Shown here in pieces: positions 54,801-64,000 of a DNA stretch of 64,000 bases (position 1 is its first letter; each line of letters starts with the position of its first letter). Origin of the DNA: Aristolochia californica. Lineage: Eukaryota; Streptophyta; Magnoliopsida; Piperales; Aristolochiaceae. Made by a program: the position numbers and the translations under genes. Below the pieces are notes generated by a model, which did not search any database, was not told the DNA's origin, and saw only the letters and a list, made by a program, of their open reading frames with translations. Location: assembly GCA_029961685.1 (NCBI GenBank), contig JARWKL010000004.1, positions 30,888,145 through 30,952,144 on the forward strand, in the 5' to 3' direction.

Positions 54801-57800
54801 GATGATTCCTGAAAAAGTGCACTAACAAGGGCTTATAGTTGTAGAAAATAATTTGTTTTAGTAAAAATTGCCTTACCTCAAATTTTTTTTTTGGATAGAA
54901 TTTTCTACTAAAAAAGTATTTTTAGGAAACATAAGGCATTATTGGTACCTAGAGACGTATTTATTATAGAAATACTATTCCAACATTACCATAAAATATG
55001 CACTTACAAGACCTTATAGTTGTAGAGAGTAATTTGTATCAAGAAAAATTTCCTTACCACAAAATTTTCTTTGTAAAAAATTTCATTTCGAAAAGTGTTT
55101 CTAGAAAATTTGAGCACTAATTGTCTCTGGGATTTTTTTTTTTAGATATAATTTTCAATGCTTCCTGAAAAAATGTACTAACGAGGCTTTATAGTTGTAG
55201 GAAGTAATTTGTTTCAACAAAAGTTGCCTTATGACAAAATTTTCCTCGTGAGAATTTTCATTTTGAAAAGTGTTTTGAGAAAACATGAGCACTAATTATC
55301 CCTGGAGATGTATTTTTACCCTCAAAGTTGTACTAACCATTCCTTCTAGTTGAAGAAAGTAATTTGTTTCAAGAAAACCAGCCTTACCTCAAAATATTTC
55401 CTTGCTAGAATTGTAGGCCAGAAAAGTGTTTCTAGGAAACATGAGGCACTATTGGGCCCTGGAGACATATTTTTACAGAAATTCCACAAAAAAAACTAAT
55501 GAAGCCTAATATTTGTAGAAAGTAATTTTTTTTAAAAAAAAATTGTCTTACCAGAAATTTATCCGAGTAAGAATTTTTTTGTTAAAAAAGTGTTTCTAGG
55601 AAAAATAATGCACTAATTGTCTCAAGAGACATATTTTTACTAGATATTATTTTCTATATTTCCTACAAAATGCCCTAACAAGGCATTCTAGTAGAACGTA
55701 ATTTGTTTAAGCAAAAAATGTTTTACCTCAAAATTTTCCTAGTAAGAATTTTCAGCTAGAAAAATATTTTCAGGAAAGATGTGGCACTAAGGGTCCCGTC
55801 AGACATATTTTTAGTAGAAATATTTTTCCAGAATTTCCTGAATAATGCACTGACAAGACCTATAGTTGTCAAAAATAATTTTTTCATAAAAAATTTCTTA
55901 CCCACCTAGTAATAATTTTCAGCAAGAAAAGTTGAAGCATGAAGCACTAATGGTCCACAGACATGTATATTTAAAGGAAATAATTTTCCAACATTTCCCA
56001 AAAATATAGTTGTAGAAAGTAATTTGTTTAATAGAAAATTGTCTTACCCCCAAAATTTCATAGTAAGAATTTTTAGCTAGAAAACTGTTTCAAGGAAACA
56101 TGATGAACACATGGTCCCTAGAGATGTATTTTTACTTGACATAGTTTTCCAAAATTTCGTGAAAAATGGCACTAACAAGGCCTTGTAGTTGTAGCAAGTA
56201 ATTTGTTTCAACAAAAATTGTCTTTCCTCAAAATTTTGCTGGTAAGAATTTTCATCTAGTAAAGTGTTTCCAGGAAAAATAAAGAACTAATGGTCCCTGG
56301 AGACGTATTTTTCTTAGAAATACTTTTCCAACATTTCTTGAAAAATGCACTAATGAGGGCTTATAGTTGAAGAAAGTAATTTCATTCAACAAAATTTTCT
56401 TGACCTAAACATTTTCCTGGTAAGAATTTTCAGGTAAAAAGTATTTCCAGGAAACATGTGGCATTAATGGTGCCTGGAGACAAATTTTTACCAGAAATAC
56501 TTTTCCTACGTTTCCATAAAAAATGCACAAACAAGGCCTTATAGTTGAAGAAAATAATTTGTTACACATAAAAATGTCTTACCACAAAATGTTCGTGGTA
56601 AGCATTTTCAGGAAATATTAGGTACTAATGATCCCTGGAGACGTATTTTTAGTTGAAATATCTTTCCTACATTTCCTAAAAAAATGCTCTAACAAGGTCT
56701 TATAGTTGTAGAAAGTAATTTGTTTAGGAAAAATTTGCCTTGCCATTAAATTTTCCTGGAAAGAATATTCAGCTAGAAAAATATTTCCAGGAAATGTGAC
56801 CCACTAATGGTCCCTAGAGACTAATTTTTATGAGAAATTTTTTCTGACATTTCCTAAAAAAATGCACTAACATGGCCTTTTAGTTGTAGAAATTAATTTG
56901 TTTTAGTAAAAATTGCCTAACCACAAAATTTCTTAATAAGAATTTTCTGATGGAAAAGTGTTTCATAGAAATATGAGGCACTATTGGTCCTTGGCGACGT
57001 GTTTTGACAAGAAGAGTTTTTCCAAAGTTTCCATAAAAAATGCACTAACGAGGTCTTATAGTTGTAGAAAGTAATATGTTTTAGTAAAAAATTGCCTGAC
57101 CACAAATTTTTTCTAGTAAGAATTTTAGGCTAGAAAAATGTTTCAAAGAAACATGAGGCACTATTGGTCTCTAGAGATGTATTTTAAAAGAAATACTTTT
57201 CCAATGTTTTAGAAAAATGGGACTAATGATGCCTAACTGTTGTAGAAAGTAATTTTGTTTCTGCAAAACAGGCCCTACCACAAAATTTTCCAGGTAAGAA
57301 TTTTTAGCTAGAAAGTATTTCTAGGAAAATTAAAGCACTAATAGTCCTATGAGTCATATTTTTACTAGAAATACTTTTCCAACGTTTCCTGAAAAATGCA
57401 CAAACAAAGACTTGTAGTTGTAGAACCTAATTTATTTCAAAAACAGTTTGCCTTATCACAATATTTTCCTAGTTAGAATTTTCTGCTAGAAAAGTGTTTC
57501 TAGGAAATATGTAGCACTAATGGTCCCTGGAGAAGTATTTTTACTATAAATAATTTTCCAACTAATCCTAAAAAATTGCACTAACATGGCATTTTCTACA
57601 AAAATTGCCTTACCCCAAAATTTTCATGTTATGAATTTTCTGCTCGGAAAATATTTCCAAGAAATAAGAGGCACTAGCAAAATAGGTCCTTGGAGATGTA
57701 ATTTTACAAGAAATAATTTTTCAACATTTTCCATAAAAAAATGTCCTAACAAGGGCTCATAGTTGTTGAAAGAAACTCTGTCTCACAAAAAATTCCATGA

Positions 57801-60130
57801 CCACAAAATTTTCCAAATGAAAATTTCAACTAGAAAAGTGTTTCACAGAAACATGATGCAGTAATGGTTCATAGAGACCTATTTTTACTAGAAATACCTT
57901 TCCAATGATTCTTGAAAAAATGCAGTAACAAGGCCTTATAGTTGTAGAAAGTAATTTTTTTCAGAAAAATTGTCTTCAAAAACATTCCTGGTAAGAATTT
58001 TCAAAAAGAAAAGTGTTTCCAGGAAACATAAGGCATTATTGGTCCCTGGAGACGTATTTTTACTGGAATACATTTCCAAAGTATCCTAAAAAAATTCACT
58101 AACTAGGCCTTTAAGTTGAAACTAGTAATTTGTTCAACAAAAATTGCCTAACCACAAAAATTTCCTAGGAAGAACTTTTAGCTAGAAAAGTATTTCTTGG
58201 AAAATTGAGGCACAAATGGTCCCTAGAGATGTTTTTATACTTAATATATTTTCTAGCATTTCCTAAAGAAATGGACTAACAGGGCCTTAAAGTTGTAGAA
58301 AGTAATTTTTATCAACAAAAATTGCTTACTACAAAATTTTTTGCTAGAAAAGTGTTTCCACGAACATACGGCATTAATGATCCACATAGACGTATTCTTA
58401 CTTGAAATAATTTTCCAAAGTTTTCAGAAAAAAGGCACTAATAAGGCTTTGTAGTTGTAGAATATTAATTATTTCAGCAAAAAATGGCATACCAAAATTT
58501 TTTCCTAGTAAGAATTTTCCTCTAGAAAAGTGTTTCCAGGAAACCTGAGGCAATAATTGTCCATGGAAATGTATTTTGACTAGAAAAATATTTCCAACGT
58601 TTGCTGAATAAAGGCACTAACAAGGCAATATAGTTGCAGAAAGTAATTTGTTTCAGCAAAAATTGCATTACCACAAAATTTTGAAGGTAAGAATTTTTTG
58701 CTAATAAAGTGTTTCCTAAAAATATGAGGCACTATTGGTCCTTAGAGACACATTTTTAGTAAAGATACATTTACAACATTTGCTGAAGAAATGCACTAAC
58801 AAGGCCTTATACTTGTTCAAACTAATTCATTTAAGAAAAATTGCCTTACTCTAAAGTTTTCCTAATAAAAATATTTCCCTAAAAAGTGTTTCTAGGAAAC
58901 ATGAGGCAATAATGGTTCCTGGAGACATTTTTTCCTTGCTATACATCTCCAACATTTCTAGAAAAAATGCACTAACATGGCTAATAGTTGTAGAAAGTAA
59001 TTTTTTTCATAAAAAATTGCCATACCAAAAAACATTTGTTGTAAAAATATTTAGTTGGAAAAGTGTTTCTAGGAAACATGAGGCACTAATGGTGCTTGGA
59101 AACGTATTTTTAGTAGAAATAATTTTCCAATTTTTCAAGAAAAATGTACTCACAAGGATTTATACTATGGAAAGTATTTTTTTTTTTAAAATTGACTTAC
59201 CACTAAATTTTCCTTGCAAGAATTTTTAGCTCGAAAAGTGTTTCCAAGAAACACGAGGCACTAATGGTCCCTGATGATAGAATTTTCCTTTTCTATACTT
59301 TTTTGTTGTTTCCTAAAAAAATGCACTAACATGGCTCGTAGTTGTAGAAAGTTATTTGTTTCATAAAAAAATGCCTTACCAAAATAATTTCTTGGTAAGA
59401 ATTTTCAGCTCAAAAAGAGTTTCCAAGAAACATGAGGGACTAATTGTGCTTGGAGATGTGCTTTTACTAGAAATACTTTTCCAACTTTTCCAAAAAAAAT
59501 GCACACAAAAGGTCTCATAGTTGTAGAAAGTAATTTGTTTTAGCAAAAAATGCATTGCCACAAAATTTTCTTGGTAAGAATTTTCAGCTTGAATAGTTTT
59601 TTCCAAGAAACATATGGCCCTAATGGTCTAGGAGATGTATTTTTTCAACTTTTCCTACAAAAACACACTAACAAGGCCTTAAAGTTGTAGAAATTAATTT
59701 GTTTCAAGAAAAAAATCCTTACGACAAAATTTTCCTAGTAAGAATTTATGCTAGAAAAGTATTTCTAGGAAATATGAGGCTTTATTGGTTCTTTCAGATG
59801 AACTTTTACTAGAGGTAGTTTTCTAATGTTTCATGAAAAATGCAATAACAAGGCCTTACAGTTGAAGAAACTAATTTGTTCAAACAAAAATTTCCTTTCC
59901 ACAAAATTTTCCTAGAAAGAATTTTCAGTTAGAAAAGTGTTTATAGGAAACATAAAGCACAAATGGTCCCTGGAGACGTATTTTTACTAAAAATACTTTT
60001 TCGACGTTTCCTTAAAAAAAAGGACTAAAAAGGGCTTATACTTGTTTAAACTACTTTGTTTCATGAAACCTGACCACAAAATTTTTTGGGTAAGAAACTT
60101 TAGCTAGAAAAGTGTTTCCAAGAAACAGAA
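51851..60130. repeat. Satellite block 5
   Basis: About 46 monomers, the longest uninterrupted satellite stretch. The first about 1.5 kb continues the higher-order unit of block 4 (CTATTGGTCC near 52090, ATTATTGGTACC near 52340, CAATTGCTACC near 52883). Short deletions join distant monomer parts near 52108 and 53375. Palindromes GTTTCCWGGAAAC occur at 52680, 53872, 54051 and 58014. No gene. Confidence 0.95.
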
Positions 60131-60667
60131 TGTTAGGGACACCATAGCAGGATGAGTCATCCAGAGACGACCCGGGTGAGTTGGTGACTCGGTGGAATGG
60201 AAAACTCAACATGATCAGATGTCTATTTTAATTCATAAGGTGTGAGCATATATGTGTAATTTATTTCCTAAGTTGTTAGTGTGTATGGCAGGATTGTATA
60301 TGTATGTGTAATTTATTTCCTAAGTTGTTAGCGTGTATGGCAGGATTGTAAAAAGACTCTTAGCCATTAGCGTGAATGGCTTTAAGGGGGTTCACGAAAT
60401 GAAAAGGGCAAGAATGATTTTACCTTAGCAGGATAGGTGTTCTCCTCCAAGGAACCCAAGGTTCCGGACTCCCTTTGACGAGCCGGGTTATCTCCTTCCC
60501 CTTTGATTTCCGTTCAACCCTCCACTCTCATCTTCTCTCTCTATTCAGTCAGAAATACGAAATCATAGGTAGACCAAGGAAACCATAGCGCCTTGGTGCT
60601 GACCTTGAGCTGGACGAAGACCTCTCCTTTCGTCGGTTTACTCGGTCCATGGTCAGAGACCATTACA
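60131..60667 (+). repeat. 5' LTR of element D
   Basis: 537 bp, TGTTAGGGACACC...GAGACCATTACA. It holds the palindrome GGATGAGTCATCC (60150-60162) and a 52-bp tandem duplication (TATGTGTAATTTATTTCC at 60251 and 60303). It does not resemble the LTRs of A and B apart from the first bases. Confidence 0.87.
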
Positions 60668-60686
60668 CGCTGGTATCAGAGCAGGT

Positions 60687-61712
60687 TGTTGGAATATATG
60701 ATGTAATTAGGGTGACACTCATGTAATTAGTTTACGTTTCCTGTCTCTTCTTTACTCTTATTAGGGTGAAGGGTATATTTGTAATATTGGTATTTTTGAT
60801 ATCTATAAATATACCTTATGGGGAAGGGTTTGGATCAAGTCCATAACCTCCAATTTTCTCCCAATTGTGTCGCTCTCATTTTTCTCCATGACTTAAATCA
60901 TGGAGTCCTGAAAATCAACATGGTATCAGAGCACTGATTTTCAGGACATATCTATGCTTTTCAGGATTGGGAAAAAACCAATCCTTTATTTATTTATTTC
61001 ATATTCCTGTTTTGTTTTTCGTCATTAATGGAATTCCCTTTCTGTTGCTGAGTTTTTCATATTTCTGGTGAGTTACTACTGTTGGTGGCGAGTTCTTAAT
61101 TTTACTGGTTCCATTGTCGGGATAATCTTTCTGTTACTGGTTCCATTGGTAATAGACTGTTACGGGCACATATCATTTGGCATTGCACGAAAGAAAGTGC
61201 ACTGAGATCGGGAGTTTATCATCGATCAGAAAGTTTCCTAAGTTTTTATTTCGTTGCTGCTTTTCCAAGATATCACTGCTAGCACTGTTGCCTACGGAAG
61301 TTTTGTCGTCATTCCGCACTGTTTTAAGATTTTCTTATTTGAGTCCCGCTCTTTTCAAAAGCGAGCGGGGAAGAAGGTCCGCTCTCCGATGTTAATCTGG
61401 TTAACAGAAGATTTCAGAAACTCCTTTCATTGCCATCTCTATTTTCCTGTTGCCGCCGGCATTTCCATACTGAGTTACAAATCCGAAGATCGTGATTGCC
61501 TAGGGTGGCACTCATGTAATTAGTTTACGTTTCCTGTCTCTTCTTCACTCTTGTTAGGGTGAAGGTATATTTATAATATTGGTAATTTTGATATCTATAA
61601 ATATACCTTATGCGGGAGGGTTCAAATCAAATCCATAACCTCCAGTTTTCTCCCAATTGTGTCGCTCTCATTTTTCTCCATGACTTAAATCATGGAGTCC
61701 TGAAAATCAACA
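60687..61712 (+). mobile_element. TRIM-like element with CAGGT duplication
   Basis: 1,026 bp flanked by CAGGT (60682-60686 and 61713-61717). The first LTR is 60687-60920 (TGTTGGAATATATG...AAATCAACA, TATAAATA at 60804), with an iMet PBS TGGTATCAGAGC right after. About 575 bp of non-coding internal DNA follow, then a second LTR (about 61496-61712) lacking its first about 20 bp and any PPT. The LTR family is that of 42106-51560. The LTRs differ by about 6% by eye. Confidence 0.9.
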
Positions 61713-61721
61713 CAGGTAACT

Positions 61722-62703
61722 ATGGGGGAGACTTCAAACCAGGAGGAGTTGTTGGCAAGGTTCTTGGAACAGGTTAATGCTAGGCAGGAAGAAACAGAGG
61801 GTCATTTAACAACACTTATGGACAGTCGAATCCCTCACTCAATAGCTCAACAAGTGGAAGAAATCACAAATCGATTTTATGAAATACTATCAGGCCGAAC
61901 GCCCACTCCAAGAGAGGGAGACAAAGCACATTCGAATGGACATGGCGCACCTACTGTTGGATGCACAGAGCACACCGGATACGGGGAAAATTTTAGTCCG
62001 GACAAGGGCACGGTTCCAAGGTATACGAAACTCGATTTTCCGGTTTTCAATGGGGTAGACAACCCCTTAACTTGGTTATACCGTTGTGAATTTTTTTTTT
62101 ACAACCAATGCACTACTGACATAGACAAAGTTGGGTTGGCCGCATTCCACATGCTCGATGAAGCGCAGCTATGGGGACACCAACTTGAATTGGAACATTT
62201 GGGCATAGAGTGGGAAGAATTTAAGGAATTGTGCACCATAAGGTTTGGACCGCCGGCCTAGAACAATCCATTGGGCGATTTAGTCCTATTATGCCAAATC
62301 GGTGGTGTAGCCCAGTACCAGAAGAAATTCCAAGAGAAATTATCCCGAGCTAGCAAGGTGGTACGAGTAGACCAGCAAGTTAGTCTATTCACGGCTGGCC
62401 TCATTGAGTCCCTTCGTCTGGAAGTGGAACTCCTTGGACCTACGGATTTGTCCTGTGCAATGAATTGGGTGAGAGCATTGGAAGCCAAACAGAGATTCCA
62501 ATCCCTGAGACCAGTATGGCCAAGGGCTAAGAGTAGCTCACAAGTGCCTATCCCAGCACAGCCATGGAGAACTAATACTGCTTCCCAGCCCAACCAGGGT
62601 GCTGCTGCCCCTACGCTTACAACCCCTAAATCTGATCCATCCACTCCAACCTTCATCTGCAAATTAAACCGGTCTGAAATGGAAGCACATAGGGCGAAGG
62701 GGG
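61722..62703 (+). pseudogene. gag: Gag of element D
   Basis: It starts at the first ATG after the PBS. The frame runs 61722-62714 with one TAG at 62259-62261: QEELLARFLEQVNARQEE (N-terminal helix, about residues 6-23), YTKLDFPVFNGVDNPLTWLY (about 106-125), AAFHMLDEAQLWGHQLE, CTIRFGPPA, stop, then NPLGDLV, YQKKFQEKLSRASKVV and SLFTAGLIESLRLEVEL. One extra G in a G5 run near 62700 shifts the frame just before the zinc knuckle. Two point lesions in about 330 codons. Confidence 0.86.
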
Positions 62704-63383
62704 TTATGTTATAACTGTGATGAGAAGTATACATTCGGCCACCAGTGCCAAAAATTATTTTGGATAGAACTAGACACTGAGGAAGAAGAAGAAAACTTAT
62801 AACTGGAACAGCAAGAGGTCGAAGAGCCTGCCATTTCCTTGCACGCCATCACCGGCCTTCAGTCTACCACCACAATGCAAGTATCTACCTTAGTCAATGA
62901 TCAACCCCTCCTCAGTTTGGTGGACTCCGGCAGCACTCATAATTTTTTGAGTTTCACCGCGGCCAAGTATTTATAGCTCCCAATTCAACCACGGCCAGTA
63001 GCTTCAGTTTCTGTTGCAAATGGGGAAAAGGTGCCCAGTTATGGGGTCACCAAGGCAGTAGTGTTTGTGAGTGAGAATCATCACTTCTCCGCAGAATGTT
63101 TTATCATCCCACTGGCATGTTTCGATATGGTTTTGGGAGTTAAGTGGCTCCAAACTTTGGGGCCCATTTTGTGGGACTTTGCAGCCTTGACGATGAGCTT
63201 TACAATTGACCACCATAAGGTGACATTACAGGGCCGTAAATGTGAAGGGCCAGTCCATTTACATGGGCTGCAGCAGCATACACTAGTGGACAGAAAGTTA
63301 GACAACTTGCTTGAGCACATCCAGGACCTCTTTCAGGAACCGATTGCTCTATCCCACTACTCCATTATGACCATAGGATCAGT
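62704..63383 (+). pseudogene. pol: Zinc knuckle and protease of element D
   Basis: In the +1 frame: knuckle CYNCDEKYTFGHQC (62707-62748), acidic linker with one stop near 62800, AITGLQSTTTMQV, protease LVDSGSTHNFLS (intact DSG) followed by a stop near 62974, then 63031-63387 with VVFVSENHHFSAECF and LGVKWLQTLGPILWDF. It is co-linear with the same region of A and B. Confidence 0.84.
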
Positions 63384-64000
63384 TTGAAGGCTGGATCCGA
63401 AGTGGTGGTTGTGCGCCCATACCGGTACCCCCACATACAGAAGGATGAAATTGAGCGTCAGTGCCACCACATGCTTCAACAAGGCCTCATTCGACCGAGT
63501 AAGTCCCCATTCTCAAGCCCGGTTCTATTGGGGAAGAAGCATGACAATACATGGCGATTTTGCGTGGACTACTGAGAGTAAAATGCCAAGACTATTAAAG
63601 ACAAATTACCTATCCCCGTCGTGGATGAGCTACTCGATGAATTGAATGGAGCCACATTTTTCACCAAATTAGACTTACGTTGGGGCTATCACCAAGTTAG
63701 AATGTTCCCTCTAGATATCAAGAAGACCGCCTTCTGTACTCACCATGGGCACTTTGAGTTCATTGGCATGCCGTTCAGTCTCTCCAACGCCCCTTCTACC
63801 TTTCAAGCACTCATGAATGAGGTATTTCATGACTATCTCAGAAAATTCGTTTTAGTATTCTTTGATGATATTCTGATCTACAGCAAGTCATGTACTCACC
63901 ATCTGCGTGACTTACAATTGGTGTTCCAACTTCTACGGACACATCATTTATATTTAAAATGTTCCAAGTGCTCGTTTGGTACCCAGTAAGTGGCCTATCT
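63384..64000 (+). pseudogene. pol: Reverse transcriptase of element D (partial)
   Basis: In frame from 63384: [38 protein letters not shown], two close stops at 63573 and 63579, then 63621-63989 with [47 protein letters not shown] and the catalytic [14 protein letters not shown] stop at 63987 follows KCSKCSFGTQ, and the window ends soon after. The RT fingers and palm are otherwise continuous. Confidence 0.86.

Larger units (their letters stand above)
60131..64000 (+). mobile_element. Chromovirus-like Ty3/gypsy element D (5' part)
   Basis: 5' LTR 60131-60667, PBS TGGTATCAGAGC at 60671-60682, gag from 61722, protease, and RT cut by the window end. It is inserted in satellite at the left. A TRIM-like element (60687-61712) lies between PBS and gag. 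Frame damage is limited, so D may be the least decayed gag-pol here. Confidence 0.9.

Noticed and set aside
58912..59229. A 105-codon plus-strand frame
   Set aside because: It lies wholly in satellite monomers where TAG codons of the consensus are mutated; chance opening.
18954..59606. Many minus-strand open frames of 60-113 codons in the satellite, sharing motifs such as QITFYNYKALLVHF
   Set aside because: They follow from the monomer being near 60 codons long with few stops on that strand. The monomer-wide consensus has a stop at each boundary, indels are frequent, and there is no start, codon or domain support.
11500..60130. Tandem arrays resembling a repeat-spacer (CRISPR-like) layout
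   Set aside because: Monomers are contiguous, about 179 bp, diverged and without unique spacers; this is a eukaryotic satellite.
1..64000. Host genes, tRNA, rRNA or microRNA genes
   Set aside because: No coding region outside retroelements showed a recognisable domain. PBS sequences match only tRNA 3' ends, not whole tRNAs, and no conserved rRNA core was seen.

Overview
This 64-kb window is plant nuclear heterochromatin. I found no host protein-coding gene, rRNA gene or tRNA gene. It consists of one diverged tandem satellite (monomer about 179 bp) broken into five blocks by nested LTR retrotransposons, most of them decayed. Plant origin is inferred from Ty3/gypsy chromovirus-like, Athila-like and Ty1/copia coding remnants, from primer binding sites for initiator-Met and Asp tRNAs, and from non-autonomous LTR families. 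I cannot name the species.

Layout, left to right. 1-11499: a plus-strand chromovirus-like Ty3/gypsy element (A) carries two insertions. One is an Athila-like element on the minus strand (C, 1-1930, running off the left edge). The other is a complete minus-strand relative of A (B, 3117-8204, target-site duplication AGCCG), which splits A between protease and reverse transcriptase. 11500-15092: satellite block 1. 15093-18886: a composite non-autonomous LTR element. 18887-22297: satellite block 2. 22298-27555: Ty1/copia element 1. 27556-31361: satellite block 3. 31362-31830: minus-strand solo LTR. 31831-35364: satellite block 4. 35365-51850: Ty1/copia element 2 (duplication CTTAG). It contains two solo LTRs and, inside its 3' LTR, a minus-strand non-autonomous element (42106-51560), which in turn contains a serially duplicated plus-strand non-autonomous element (44509-51006, outer duplication ATCCC). 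51851-60130: satellite block 5. 60131-64000: another chromovirus-like element (D) running off the right edge, carrying a TRIM-like element (60687-61712, duplication CAGGT) between its primer binding site and gag.

The most informative signals are these. (1) The satellite has a higher-order organisation: a 12-monomer unit of about 2.04-2.11 kb can be followed through blocks 3, 4 and the start of 5, in register across both the solo LTR and the 16.5-kb copia 2 insertion. A different set of diagnostic monomers recurs in blocks 1 and 2. (2) A non-autonomous retroelement was tandemly duplicated together with its flanking target DNA, leaving four LTRs in a row. (3) Three retroelement coding regions each hold a homopolymer of 32-35 C on the coding strand, which is either a biological expansion or an assembly artefact. 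No retroelement here looks fully autonomous: every pol region I could follow is broken by stops or frameshifts. Gag of C is open as far as the window shows.
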